Shown here piece by piece: positions 50,264 to 59,253 of a stretch of DNA of 64,000 nt. Source of the stretch: Myxococcales bacterium (GTDB lineage: Bacteria; Myxococcota_A; Bradymonadia; UBA7976; UBA1532); NCBI GenBank assembly GCA_020633465.1, contig JACKDN010000011.1, positions 124,001 to 188,000 of the forward strand, written 5' to 3'. Under the pieces are notes generated by a model. That model worked only from the letters and a program-made list of their open reading frames with translations. It ran no database searches and had not been told where the DNA came from. Position 1 is the first letter of the stretch, and each line of letters opens with the position of its first letter. A program made the translations under genes and the position numbers.

Positions 50264-50698
50264 CTATTCGAGGTCCTTCACCATCGTGTGGTGCGGGATG
50301 GTCACCTCGACGAAGCCCTCGCCTTCGACCGCGTAGCCCAGGCCGGCGTAGAAGCCGAGGGCGGCGTCGCGGGCGTTGAGCACCATGCGGTGGGCGCCGC
50401 GAGCGCGGGCCACCTGCTCGGCGAAGGCCACCAGGCGGGCGCCGAGGCCCTGGCGCTGGTGATCGGGGTGCACCGCCATCTGGCGCAGCTTCATCACGCC
50501 GTCCGGCTTGGGCACGAGCACGACGCAGGCGCGCACGGCGCCGTCGTCCGCGAAGCCGGCGAGGTGGATCTCGTCGGCCTCGGCGGCCAGCTGCTCGGGG
50601 GTGAAGACGAGGCCCAGCGGGCGCCGCAGGACGGCGTCGCGCAGGGCCACGGTGGCGTCGTAATCGGGGGCGCCGTAGGCGACTTCGCGCAGCGTCAT
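50264..50698 (-). CDS. GNAT family N-acetyltransferase
   Basis: A 144-residue GNAT. The acetyl-CoA loop is VHPDHQRQGLGARLVAFAEQ (Q/RxxGxG/A), preceded by the beta strand MKLRQMA and followed by AHRMVLNARDAALGFYAGLGY, the usual C-terminal motif. The fold resembles the ElaA/PhnO group. The acceptor is unknown. It is convergent with the spermidine-synthase-like gene (6-base gap). That gene makes or handles polyamines in related systems, so a polyamine acceptor is conceivable but untested. Confidence 0.88.
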   Translation of the reverse strand: MTLREVAYGAPDYDATVALRDAVLRRPLGLVFTPEQLAAEADEIHLAGFADDGAVRACVVLVPKPDGVMKLRQMAVHPDHQRQGLGARLVAFAEQVARARGAHRMVLNARDAALGFYAGLGYAVEGEGFVEVTIPHHTMVKDLE

Positions 50699-50738
50699 GC
50701 GAGGGACGCTACGTCAGGCGGCCCGGGCGAGCAACGGA

Positions 50739-53735
50739 TCAGGGCATCCACCCTTCGAGGCGGCTGGGCGCGTTGGGCCCGTCGCCCAGGTATTCGATGT
50801 CGATGCTCTCCATGCCGGGCGGCTGGCCGCGGATGCGCATCTCGCCGTCGCCGACGTCGCCGCTGAAGTACCGGACGTCGCCGTTGGCGTAGCGCACGGT
50901 CGCCACGGCCCGGCCGCCGGGCAGGCCGAGCTGCTGCGGGGCGGCGGTGCGCACGGCCGCGTGGATCTCGAAGCCGCTGCCGCCCTGCTCGACGACCTCG
51001 GGCACGACCTCGGTGCGGAAGCCGGTCTCGACCGCCGCGGTGACGCCGCCGAGCACCGGCAGGGTGTTCTCCTGCTCGAGCCCGAACTCGAGATCGAGCC
51101 CGAAGGCGCGCAGGTGCACCGCGTTGCTGGGCTGCTCGCGCTGCTCGAGCAGCTCGTTCTCGAGATCGCGCGTGTACTCGTACATCACCTCGACCGGCCG
51201 CACCTCGTTGGGGCCCAGCCGCAGCCAGCGGTGGGCGACGTAGGTGCGGAAGTGCGGGTGCGTCTGGCCCGCGTCGACCAGCACCACCGCCGGGTGGTCG
51301 AAGGGGTTGCCCACCTCGACCGTGTGGCGCACGCGCCGCGCCGGGGAGGCCGAGTCGCTCCAGAACTTGGCGTAGTTGCTCTGGGCGATGTTGTTGAACT
51401 GCGTGGCCTCGACGGCCAGCGACACCGGGTGCTGGTAGAGCATGATCTCGGCCACCACGCAGAAGTGCGGGTTGTCCTGCACCGGCGGCTGCCAGCAGTC
51501 GGCGCAGACGACCTCGACGGTGGCGCCGGCGGGCACGTCCTCGGTGGCCGAGCCGACGTACATGGCCGGCGCGCCCGACACGTTGAAGTTCTTCACGTAG
51601 AAGTCGACCTGCACGTCGGGCGCGTCCTCGTTGCCGCCGTTGTGCACCTTGGCGACGAGGGTGTTCTTCTCGCCCGCCCAGGGCACGTTGGCCCAGGTGT
51701 CGGGGTCGGCCAGGCTCTTGGCGTTGCGCACCTCGATGTCGGGGCTCTGCCACGAGGGGCCGGCCCAGGGGCGGATGGAGGGATCGGGGCGGAACGTGGC
51801 GTACTGGATGTGCACCTCGGCCTCGTCCTCGTCGGCGTCGACCACCTCGACGCGCAGCTCGAGGCCCGGCGGATCGGGCTGGCTGAAGACGTCGCCGATC
51901 GACAGGGCGGGGCCGTCCGAGCCGGGCACGACCGGGGCCAGCAGCACCGACGGGCGGTCGAAGGCGGCGTCGCTGCGGTTCGAGATGCGGTCGCTGCCCA
52001 GCACCTGGCCGGGCGCGGCCTGCGGGATGGTGCCGCCGTGGTCGCCGATGTGGCCGGGCTGCCGCAGGCGGTACTCGAAGTAGTAGTTCCAGCCGGGGCC
52101 GAGGCGCACCTCGACGCCGATGCGCCTGCCGGGATCCGCCTGCACGCGGCCCGCGGGGCTGAGGCGCACCGTGGCCTCGGTGTCGGTGGCCGGGTTGAAG
52201 GGGTAGATGTCGTCGGGATCCAGCCAGCCCAGGGCCAGGCGCTGGCTGATCGACAGGTGCGGGATCCTGGTCTCGGCGTGCATCAGGTCCCAGCCGGCCA
52301 TGTTGCGGCCGGGCACCTCGGGCGCGTACAGGTCGCCCAGGCTGAGCGTGTGGCCCAGCTCGTGCGCCAGCGTCGCGTACACCTGGCGACCGTCGAGGCC
52401 CGTCCAGTCGTTCGGCATCGAGATCAGGCCGAAGGACTTCTGGGCGTCGTCCTCGATCGTCCACGGTCCGTAGGGCCCGCCGGCCTGCGGCCAGGCGTAG
52501 TGCTGGGTGCGCACCTCGCACTTGTTGCAGGCGTCGTACTTGATGTCGTTGCCGTCGTCGCACTCTTCGCCGTTGTCGACGATCCCGTCACCGCAGATGG
52601 GGTCGTCGCCGCAGTCGGTGAGATCGCTGTCGAGGGCGTCGGTGTCGCCGTCGCAGTCGTTGTCGAGGCCGTCGCAGATCTCGACGCCCTCGTTGGTGGG
52701 CTCGCACGCGGGCGGCGCGGGCAAGGGCCAGGTCGGGGTGATGAACGCGATCGTGTCGACGTCGGCGAAGTCGACGCCGGCCTCGATGGCCTTCGTGATC
52801 GCGAGCTGGGGGACGCTCGTCCCCCAGCCCTCCTCCCAGTAGCTGCCCAGGGTGCCGTCGAAGTGGATGGGGCCGGCGGCCTCGCCGGTGACGGTCAGGG
52901 CGCCGCCGGACATCTCGCTCCACAGGGCGGCGACGCTGCGCGTCTCGCCGCCGACGTCGACGCCGTCGACCAGATGGTTCATCCAGTTGGTCTGGAAGCC
53001 GGGCACGTCGGCGTCGGCGTAGCGGGCGTCCTCGAAGTCGACGAACAGCAGCAGGACGTGGCGGTTGCCGGTCTGCGGGGTGACGTTGAAGTTCTGCACG
53101 CCCGTGTCGTTGGGGTCGCCCCAGGCGTCGCTGGGCGCGACGGGCTGGTCGGTGGTGGCGCTCTCGAACCAGAAGGGCGGGCCGCGATCGGGGTCGGCGT
53201 GCTCGAGGTTCAGCTCGAAGGTGTGCTCGGCGAACACCGTGGGGCCCTGGTGGGCGCGTAGGGTGTAGGTGCCCGGGCGCCAGCCACCCAGCAGCACGAT
53301 GTGCGGGTTCGCGGGGTCGAAGGTGGCGTCGCGGCTGTCGGACACCTTGCCGCCCATGCTGCCCTCGACGACGGTGAACTGCAGGTCGTCGAAAGGCACG
53401 GTGCCATCGAGGATGACGGGTACGCGGCGCCAGCTGCCCACGTACAGGGCGTCGAAGGGTTCGAACTGGACGGCCGGCGGGGGACCGGCGTCGACCACGG
53501 CGTCGGCCGGGCCGCCGTCGCCGACCGCGCCGTCGCCGACGACGCCGCCGTCGCCCGCGGCGTCGGGCGCGCCGCCGTCCCCCGGCGCGGCGTCCGATCC
53601 GCCATCACCCGTCGCTCCGTCGCTGGCCGCCCCGTCGGCCGCGCCCCCGTCCGCGTCGTCGTCCGTCGGCTCGCAGCCGGCGCTCAGGGCGAGCGCCACC
53701 GCGAGCCCGATCAGGCCCCACCTGGGAAGTCGCAT
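50739..53735 (-). CDS. M6-like metalloprotease lipoprotein with inserted MopE and disulfide-repeat motifs
   Basis: A 998-residue lipoprotein (LAVALALSAGC, Cys 21) with a 60-residue Gly/Ala/Asp linker. The catalytic zinc site is HELGHTLSLGDLY (H458, E459, H462, candidate third ligand D468) as in immune-inhibitor-A type M6 proteases. Just before it, residues 344-410 form an insert: ICDGLDNDCDGDTDALDSD, a MopE-type motif, then CGDGIVDNGEECDDGN, the myxobacterial disulfide repeat. The C-terminal half holds Ig-like domains (YVKNFNVSGAPAMYVG and others). The ribosome site AAAGGAG is strong. Secreted proteolysis is the likely role, with the substrate unknown. Confidence 0.85.
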   Translation of the reverse strand: MRLPRWGLIGLAVALALSAGCEPTDDDADGGAADGAASDGATGDGGSDAAPGDGGAPDAAGDGGVVGDGAVGDGGPADAVVDAGPPPAVQFEPFDALYVGSWRRVPVILDGTVPFDDLQFTVVEGSMGGKVSDSRDATFDPANPHIVLLGGWRPGTYTLRAHQGPTVFAEHTFELNLEHADPDRGPPFWFESATTDQPVAPSDAWGDPNDTGVQNFNVTPQTGNRHVLLLFVDFEDARYADADVPGFQTNWMNHLVDGVDVGGETRSVAALWSEMSGGALTVTGEAAGPIHFDGTLGSYWEEGWGTSVPQLAITKAIEAGVDFADVDTIAFITPTWPLPAPPACEPTNEGVEICDGLDNDCDGDTDALDSDLTDCGDDPICGDGIVDNGEECDDGNDIKYDACNKCEVRTQHYAWPQAGGPYGPWTIEDDAQKSFGLISMPNDWTGLDGRQVYATLAHELGHTLSLGDLYAPEVPGRNMAGWDLMHAETRIPHLSISQRLALGWLDPDDIYPFNPATDTEATVRLSPAGRVQADPGRRIGVEVRLGPGWNYYFEYRLRQPGHIGDHGGTIPQAAPGQVLGSDRISNRSDAAFDRPSVLLAPVVPGSDGPALSIGDVFSQPDPPGLELRVEVVDADEDEAEVHIQYATFRPDPSIRPWAGPSWQSPDIEVRNAKSLADPDTWANVPWAGEKNTLVAKVHNGGNEDAPDVQVDFYVKNFNVSGAPAMYVGSATEDVPAGATVEVVCADCWQPPVQDNPHFCVVAEIMLYQHPVSLAVEATQFNNIAQSNYAKFWSDSASPARRVRHTVEVGNPFDHPAVVLVDAGQTHPHFRTYVAHRWLRLGPNEVRPVEVMYEYTRDLENELLEQREQPSNAVHLRAFGLDLEFGLEQENTLPVLGGVTAAVETGFRTEVVPEVVEQGGSGFEIHAAVRTAAPQQLGLPGGRAVATVRYANGDVRYFSGDVGDGEMRIRGQPPGMESIDIEYLGDGPNAPSRLEGWMP

Positions 53736-54087
53736 GATTTCTCCTTTTCCTCCCACTGCGTACCTAACACGAAGGGGTGGCCCGGGCGAGCCCGACGGCT
53801 CGGGGGCGACCATGGAGGTCAGCCGGGGGCCTGGGGCGGTGCCGAGACCGTTCCGGGGCGATCCTTCTCATCGCGCCCTGCGCGCCCGCGCGCCCGCGCG
53901 CAGCGGATCGAACCCACCCACGACCCCCCACCCACCCGAGGGGGGATATCGGACAGCCGACGCCCGTGTTGCACGAAAACCGCCGCGGGCGGCGACTTCG
54001 TCCGACCGCGCCCGCCCAGCGGCGGCGCCGCGCCGCCCGGGCCGCTCACCCGCTCGGGGACGCCCCGCCGCCCGCCCGCTCACCCGC
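53736..54087. other. 352-base intergenic region holding repeat copies
   Basis: No convincing gene. It carries the promoter side of the metalloprotease gene, an inverted copy of the G-rich hairpin repeat also found at 62.4 kb, and an imperfect 34-bp tandem duplication that reaches the end of the barrel gene. Confidence 0.6.
53897..53978 (-). repeat. G-rich hairpin repeat, inverted single copy
   Basis: Read on the minus strand it has GTGCAACACG, GCTGTCCGATA, CCCCCCTCGGGTGGGTGGGG and, after a spacer, GGGTTCGATCCGCTGCGCG, matching the tandem units at 62.4-62.7 kb over most of their first 85 bases. CCCCCC and GGGGGG can pair as a hairpin with a G-rich loop. Confidence 0.8.
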
Positions 54088-54107
54088 TCAGGGACGCCAC
54101 GCCGCCT
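54044..54107 (-). repeat. Imperfect 34-bp tandem duplication at the end of the barrel gene
   Basis: GCTCACCCGCTCGGGGACGC and GCTCACCCGCTCAGGGACGC recur 34 bases apart. The second copy contains the stop codon of the outer-membrane-barrel-like gene and its last codons. Confidence 0.7.
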
Positions 54108-55254
54108 CGAACATCAACGACGCCTCGGTGAACGGCGCCCAGCCCTCCGCCTCGTCCACCCGCCACACCCGCGCCACCGTCAGCGTGCCCCACAGCGGGC
54201 CGCCGACGTGCGCGCGCGCCGCCAGCGCGGCCAGCGCCTCGCTGGGATCCAGCAGGTCGCCGCGCGCCTTCCGGTACCGGTTGCGACCGAACGCCGACAC
54301 GTGCAGCCGCTCGGTGGGCACCCGCAGCCACGCGCTGAGCTCGGCCCGCCCCGCCCCGGCGTCGCCGTACTCCGCCCCCACCAGCAGCGCGTCGGCGTAG
54401 CCCACGCTCACGCCGCCGCGGCCGCCCCACGCCGCGTCCAGCGACGCGACGCGCGGCGCCTTCGGCAGCCACCGATCGATCAGGTAGCCGGTGTCGAAGT
54501 AGGCCCAGTCGTAGCCCTCGCCCAGGTACATCCCCTCGAGCCGCCCGCCCAGGCGCCACGCGCCCGTCGGCCAGGTCGCCTCGACGCCCAGGTGCAGCCC
54601 GGGATCGCTCGCGTCGACGCGGTTCACGTCGACGTACAGCGCCACGTCGCGGTGGGGCGCGTACTCGACGTCCGCGCCGTACGCCGGCAGGAACGTCGTC
54701 GTGCCCGTCAGCCGCCCGGTGTCGTCGACGCCGCCGTCCAGCGTCTGCGGCGCGGCGGCGTCGCCCGCGAAGGTCGCGCCCAGCCGCCAGTCGGGCGCGA
54801 ACCCCCAGCTCACCCGGGCGCCCACCACCGGCGCGGCCAGCACCTGGTCGGCGAAGGCCTCGGCGGCCACCGCCCCGAAGCGCTCGGCCAGGCGCACGCC
54901 CACCCGGTGATGATCGTCGTCGACGCCGTTGTGGTAGCGGCGCACCAGCGTCCCGTGCCCCAGGGTCAGGTCGCCCAGCGCGCCCACCGCCAGCGTGTCG
55001 CCGTAGCGCGCGAACCGCAGCACGCGGCCGAAGTCGGCGCGCTCGTCCCAGTCCCGCTCGCGCAGCAGGTGCGCCTCGTCGGTCACCGTCCAGCGCAGGG
55101 GCGCCTGCAGCGCGAGGGCGAACTCACCGACCGCCAGGCCCACCCACAGGTCGGTGCGCACGACCGGCTCGTCGGCGACGACGCCGCCGCCGAGCCCCGC
55201 GCCCACGTCCCAGATCGGCGCCAGCAACGCCGCGAGCAGCGCCAGCCCGGTCAT
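54088..55254 (-). CDS. Predicted outer-membrane beta-barrel protein
   Basis: A 388-residue protein with a short signal peptide (MTGLALLAALLAPIWDVGAGLGG). The rest is a succession of alternating polar/hydrophobic strands (FALALQAPLRWTV, WRLGATFAGD, ARVSWGFAPDWRLGATFAG, VALYVDVNRVDAS, SVGYADALLVGAEYG) with turns of Asp/Gly and ends with FEAAWRP, an aromatic-containing C-terminus typical of barrels. No named family recognised. It follows the MoxR and VWA genes on the same strand with a 49-base gap, so all three may form one transcript. Confidence 0.72.
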   Translation of the reverse strand: MTGLALLAALLAPIWDVGAGLGGGVVADEPVVRTDLWVGLAVGEFALALQAPLRWTVTDEAHLLRERDWDERADFGRVLRFARYGDTLAVGALGDLTLGHGTLVRRYHNGVDDDHHRVGVRLAERFGAVAAEAFADQVLAAPVVGARVSWGFAPDWRLGATFAGDAAAPQTLDGGVDDTGRLTGTTTFLPAYGADVEYAPHRDVALYVDVNRVDASDPGLHLGVEATWPTGAWRLGGRLEGMYLGEGYDWAYFDTGYLIDRWLPKAPRVASLDAAWGGRGGVSVGYADALLVGAEYGDAGAGRAELSAWLRVPTERLHVSAFGRNRYRKARGDLLDPSEALAALAARAHVGGPLWGTLTVARVWRVDEAEGWAPFTEASLMFEAAWRP

Positions 55255-55303
55255 GGCCGATCCCCCCGCAGGTCGCCCGCTCTCCCCGACCCGCCGATCC
55301 CCC

Positions 55304-56842
55304 TCAACGGCGCACCCCGTCGACCACCTCGAGCGCCGCGTCGGCGGTCAGCTGGCTCACCCGGTGCACCCGATCGGCCACCTGCAGCACGGCGTCGTCG
55401 CGCGCCGCGCCGACGTCGACCAGGATGGCGTGCAGCTCGAAGCCCAGGCGCTTCTTCTCGGCCTTCAGGTGCTCGACGAACGCCGCGCCCAGCTGCGCCT
55501 CGCCGTCGGTGATGAACAGGATGTCGCCCTTGCGGTACGGCGACTCGGCCAGCGTCTCGAGCGCCTTCTCGAGCGGCGGGCGGAACTCGGTGCCGCCGCC
55601 GGGGAAGTGCTCGGCGAACTCGACCAGCGCCTCGGTCGCCACCGGCCGCCGCCCGTCGCTGCCCGGGCGCGGCGTGACCAGATCGCGCACGAACAGCGGC
55701 TGCGGATGCGCGCTGAAGCCGATCACCCGAAACGGCCGACGCCGCCGCCGCGCCTCGTCCAGCAGCGTCAGCGTCACCGCCTTCGACCACAGCTCCTTGG
55801 CCCCCTGCATGCTGCCGCTGCCGTCCAGGCACACCACCATCGGCCCGCGCCCGCGGTCGTCGTCCCCGCGCAGCCCGTACTGCAGCAGCTGCCGCTCGAG
55901 GAAGCGGCGGTGCGCGTCGCGGCGGCGCAGCGGGTGGCGCAGCGCCGCCAGCTCGCTGGCCAGCAGGCGCGCGGTGTCGTTGCCCTGGCTGACCGCGTAG
56001 GGCTCGACGCCCCGCCGCGGCACCCGACGCTTGCGCGCCGCGCGCAGCTGCTGCCGGAAGGCGCCGACCAGCGCCGCGAGCTTGCGCAGCTTCTCGGAGC
56101 GCGCCAGCTGCTCGCCCAGGCGCATCCGCTCGCGCGCGTCCATCCGCTGGCCCATGCCGACCCCGCGCCCGAACTGCTCGACGTCGGCCTCCATCTGCCG
56201 CAGCTTCTCGGGCACCGCGTCGACGCCCTGCCGCAGCCTCTGCGCCAGCGAGCGCGGCACGTCGTCGGCCGCCCGCGCCGCGCGCCGCGCCGCCGCGTCG
56301 GCCGCCTGCTCGGCCTGCGCCAGCTCGTCCTCCACCTCGTCCTCGAGATCCTCGTCGGGCGCGGGCGCCAGCGGATCCCGCCGCAGCGCGTCCAGCGCGT
56401 CCCGCCGCGCCTGCGCGTCGGCGCGCGCCTGCTCGGCCTGCTTCAGCGCGTGCGCGTCCATCACCTCGTCGGGCAGCAGCAGGTGCTCCGACTTCACCAG
56501 CCGCAGCACGTGCTCGCCGGTCAACCGCGCCGCGACGCCGGCCGCCATGGGATCGAGCAGCGTGCGCGCCCGCGTCGACTCCAGGCCCGGCGCGCGCAGC
56601 ATCTCGCTCAACAGCTTGTGGTGAAACCGCCCGGCCGGCGGCGCCTGCGCCACCAGCCCCGCGTGCGCCTTGTAGAAGACGAAGAACAGATCGGCCAGCA
56701 GCGTGGGCAGATCGGGCAACAGCGTCGCGCCCGCCGCGCCCAGCGCCTCGAGGCCCGTGACCTCGGCCACCTGCGCCAGCGCGTCGGCGTCGAAGCGATC
56801 GTGCTCGACGACGTGCGGCGCCGCTCGCCCGGCGCCGCTCAC
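55304..56842 (-). CDS. VWA domain protein, partner of the MoxR-type ATPase
   Basis: A 512-residue protein starting at a GTG that overlaps the stop of the MoxR-like gene (GTGA). The N-half is helical and charged, with DAHALKQAEQARADAQARRD-type coiled coil and Arg-rich RSEKLRKLAALVGAFRQQLRAARKRR. The C-half is a von Willebrand A domain: the MIDAS starts at VVCLDGSGSMQG (DxSxS), with GGGTEFRPPLEKAL and ILFITDGEAQLG following. MoxR-VWA pairs act as chaperones that assemble or activate other protein complexes, in the style of RavA-ViaA or CoxD-CoxE. The client here is unknown. Confidence 0.88.
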   Translation of the reverse strand: MSGAGRAAPHVVEHDRFDADALAQVAEVTGLEALGAAGATLLPDLPTLLADLFFVFYKAHAGLVAQAPPAGRFHHKLLSEMLRAPGLESTRARTLLDPMAAGVAARLTGEHVLRLVKSEHLLLPDEVMDAHALKQAEQARADAQARRDALDALRRDPLAPAPDEDLEDEVEDELAQAEQAADAAARRAARAADDVPRSLAQRLRQGVDAVPEKLRQMEADVEQFGRGVGMGQRMDARERMRLGEQLARSEKLRKLAALVGAFRQQLRAARKRRVPRRGVEPYAVSQGNDTARLLASELAALRHPLRRRDAHRRFLERQLLQYGLRGDDDRGRGPMVVCLDGSGSMQGAKELWSKAVTLTLLDEARRRRRPFRVIGFSAHPQPLFVRDLVTPRPGSDGRRPVATEALVEFAEHFPGGGTEFRPPLEKALETLAESPYRKGDILFITDGEAQLGAAFVEHLKAEKKRLGFELHAILVDVGAARDDAVLQVADRVHRVSQLTADAALEVVDGVRR

Positions 56843-57972
56843 TGCAGCGGCTTGGTCAGGTGCCGCTGCACCTGCGCCCGGAGCCCCTCGATCTCGTCGA
56901 TGGCCGCCTCGATGGCCGCCAGCGCGCGCCCGCGCCCGCGCGCCGCCTTCTGGTGGCCTTTCGCTTCGTCCCGCAGCAGCCCCAGCTTGGTGTAGACCTC
57001 GAGCGCCGCCCGCGCCCGCAGGTCGTCGCGATCGAAGCGGTCGGGATAGCCGGCCAGCTCGCGCGCCTGGAACAGCAGCGCGCGCACCTCGGTCTGCTCG
57101 CCGCTCAGCAGCGCGTCGAGCGCCGCCTCCACCTCTTCCCGCTCCTCGGGCGCGCTCCACAGCACGTGGCGCAGCAGCGGCAGATCCGCCTCGCCCACCG
57201 CGTCGCGCCCGGCCAGCCAGGCCGCCGCGCGCAGATAACCCAGGCTCTGCTTCCAGCGCCGATCGCTGGCCGTCACGCCGCGCTCGCGCAGCGCCCGCCG
57301 CAGCGCCGGCAGGTCGCGCAGCAGCTGGGCGTCCACCGGCAGGCTCGCCGCCGCGGCGCGCGCGGCATCCAGCTGGGCCAGCGTGATCGTCGGCAGGGGC
57401 GGCGGATCGTCCATCGTCAGCAGCTTCACGAACCGGAAGTCCTCGTCGATGAAGTCCACGACGACGCGCACCAGGAAGCGGTCGTACAGCGCCAGCAGCT
57501 CGTCCTCGTCGGGCAGCTCGTTGCTGGCGCCCACCAGCGTCCGCAGCGGGATGGCCTGCGCGCTCGGGCCGTCGTGGAACCGACGCTCGTTCATGACGGT
57601 CAGAAGCGCGTTGAGGATGGCGGAGTTGGCCTTGAACACCTCGTCGAGGAAGACCACGTGGGCGCGCGGCAGTTTGCCGTCCGTGATGCGCGTGTACCGA
57701 TCCTGCTCCAGCCCCCGCAGGCTGATCGGCCCGAACAGCTCCTCGGGGGTCGTGAAGCGCGTCAACAGCCAGCTGAAGCCGACCGCGCCGTCGAGCGCGC
57801 CGCACAGCGCGTCGGCCAGCTGCGACTTCGCCGTGCCCGGCGGCCCGATGATCAGCAGGTGCTGGCCGGCCACCAGCGCCGCGAGGGCCGCCTCGACCAG
57901 CGCGTCGCGCTCGATGAAGCGGGCGCGCAGCGCGGCGCCCAGGGTGTCGAAGCGTCCTCGGAGTTCGGTCAA
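56839..57972 (-). CDS. MoxR-type AAA+ ATPase (RavA-like)
   Basis: A 377-residue AAA+ ATPase. Walker A is IIGPPGTAKSQL, Walker B VVFLDEVFKAN, sensor 1 LVGASNELPDE and an Arg finger lies in ALYDRFLVRV. The C-terminal lid region is helical. The best start is TTG, which has GGGAG upstream and gives the N-terminus LTELRGRFDTLG typical of the family; a longer ATG start 22 codons upstream would run toward the divergent rseP gene. The VWA gene overlaps its stop. The ATPase is expected to remodel a client presented by the VWA partner. Confidence 0.88.
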   Translation of the reverse strand: MTELRGRFDTLGAALRARFIERDALVEAALAALVAGQHLLIIGPPGTAKSQLADALCGALDGAVGFSWLLTRFTTPEELFGPISLRGLEQDRYTRITDGKLPRAHVVFLDEVFKANSAILNALLTVMNERRFHDGPSAQAIPLRTLVGASNELPDEDELLALYDRFLVRVVVDFIDEDFRFVKLLTMDDPPPLPTITLAQLDAARAAAASLPVDAQLLRDLPALRRALRERGVTASDRRWKQSLGYLRAAAWLAGRDAVGEADLPLLRHVLWSAPEEREEVEAALDALLSGEQTEVRALLFQARELAGYPDRFDRDDLRARAALEVYTKLGLLRDEAKGHQKAARGRGRALAAIEAAIDEIEGLRAQVQRHLTKPLQ

Positions 57973-58071
57973 GGTCGGGCTCCCGGCGTTTCCGCTATGC
58001 TGGGCGCACGCCGGCTCCGGACGCAACCGGGCCGACATCGCGGCGCCCATCGCCACCGGAATGGGGGGCTG

Positions 58072-59181
58072 ATGCCGATCCTCATCGCCATCCTCGGCTT
58101 CAGCATCCTGATCGTGGTGCACGAGCTGGGGCACTACCTCGTCGCGCGCGCCACCGGCATGCGCGTCATCAAGTTCTCCATCGGCTTCGGCCCGGCCATC
58201 CTGTCCGTCCAGCGCGGCGGCACCACCTACCAGATCGCGGCCTTCCCCGTCGGCGGCTTCGTGCAGGTGGCCGGCATGGGCCCCAGCCAGGACGACCACG
58301 GCCCGGGCAGCTACCTCGAGAAGCCGCTGTGGGCCCGGGCGGCCATGGTGTCCGCCGGCCCGCTGTTCAACTTCGGCTTCGCGTGGCTCGTGTACGTCTA
58401 CCTGTTCGGCAGCTTCAACGCGGTCACCTACGAGTGGCAGCGCGAGGCGACCGCGGTGGTGCGCGAGGTGCGCGGCGCCGCCGAGGCCGGCGGCATGCAG
58501 CCCTGGGACACGATCGAGCGCATCAACGGCGAGCGCATCGACAGCTTCAAGGATCTGCAGGCGGCCACCGGCAAGTACGGCGGCGCGCCGATGACCATCG
58601 TGGTGGCGCGGCCGCCCGCCGGCGAGCGACCGGCGCTGGTCCGGCACGACACGCCGATCGAGGGGCTGCAGTTCGCCATCCCGACCGCGCGCGACGACTA
58701 CGAGCGCGTGACGCTGGTGGTGAAGCCCGACGAGACCGAGCGGGGCTACCTGCTGGGCGTCAGCCCCGCCTTCGGGCGCTTCGGCGCGACCGGCATCGTC
58801 GCGGCGGCGGGCTTCGCGACGGGCGAGACGTGGGCCGTGTTCGCGGCCATCGGGCGGACGATCCAGCGGTGGATCGCCGGCACCGAGAAGGCGCAGGTGG
58901 CCAGCGTGGTGAAGATCACCGAGATCGGCGCCGACACGGTGAAGATGGGGCAGGAGTGGTTCCTCAACCTGCTGGCCTTGTTGAGCATCAACCTGGGGCT
59001 GCTGAACCTGCTGCCCTTCCCGGCGCTGGACGGGGGGCGCCTGGTGTTCATCGGCATCGAAGCGGTGGCGCGGCGACCGGTGCCGCGCGGCGTCGAGATG
59101 GCCATCCACGCCGTGGGCATGCTGGTGCTGCTCGGGCTGATGGTGGTGGTGATGGCGGGCGAGATCGCCGAGAAGTTCTGA
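58072..59181 (+). CDS. rseP: RseP-type intramembrane site-2 metalloprotease
   Basis: A 369-residue S2P protease. The zinc HExxH is in IVVHELGHYLVARATG (H17, E18, H21), and the third ligand region is LLPFPALDGGRLVF near the C-terminus (LDG motif). Between them lies one PDZ domain (about 115-205, VREVRGAAEAGGMQPWDTIERINGE). E. coli RseP has two PDZ domains and about 450 residues, so this is a shorter form. Such enzymes cut membrane anti-sigma factors or clear signal peptides after a first cut. It is divergent from the MoxR gene with 99 bases between. Confidence 0.9.
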   Translation: MPILIAILGFSILIVVHELGHYLVARATGMRVIKFSIGFGPAILSVQRGGTTYQIAAFPVGGFVQVAGMGPSQDDHGPGSYLEKPLWARAAMVSAGPLFNFGFAWLVYVYLFGSFNAVTYEWQREATAVVREVRGAAEAGGMQPWDTIERINGERIDSFKDLQAATGKYGGAPMTIVVARPPAGERPALVRHDTPIEGLQFAIPTARDDYERVTLVVKPDETERGYLLGVSPAFGRFGATGIVAAAGFATGETWAVFAAIGRTIQRWIAGTEKAQVASVVKITEIGADTVKMGQEWFLNLLALLSINLGLLNLLPFPALDGGRLVFIGIEAVARRPVPRGVEMAIHAVGMLVLLGLMVVVMAGEIAEKF

Positions 59182-59253
59182 GCCGCGCGCCGGGCCGCCG
59201 CGCGCGCCAACTCGACTGGAAACCGGGCACCGGTTCTGCCACCCTGCGCCGCC

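Noticed and set aside
53900..53925. GGGTTCGATCC in the G-rich repeat resembles a tRNA T-arm
   Set aside because: The flanking bases do not form the 5-bp T stem, and no acceptor or anticodon arm is near, so no tRNA gene or tRNA-derived site is supported.
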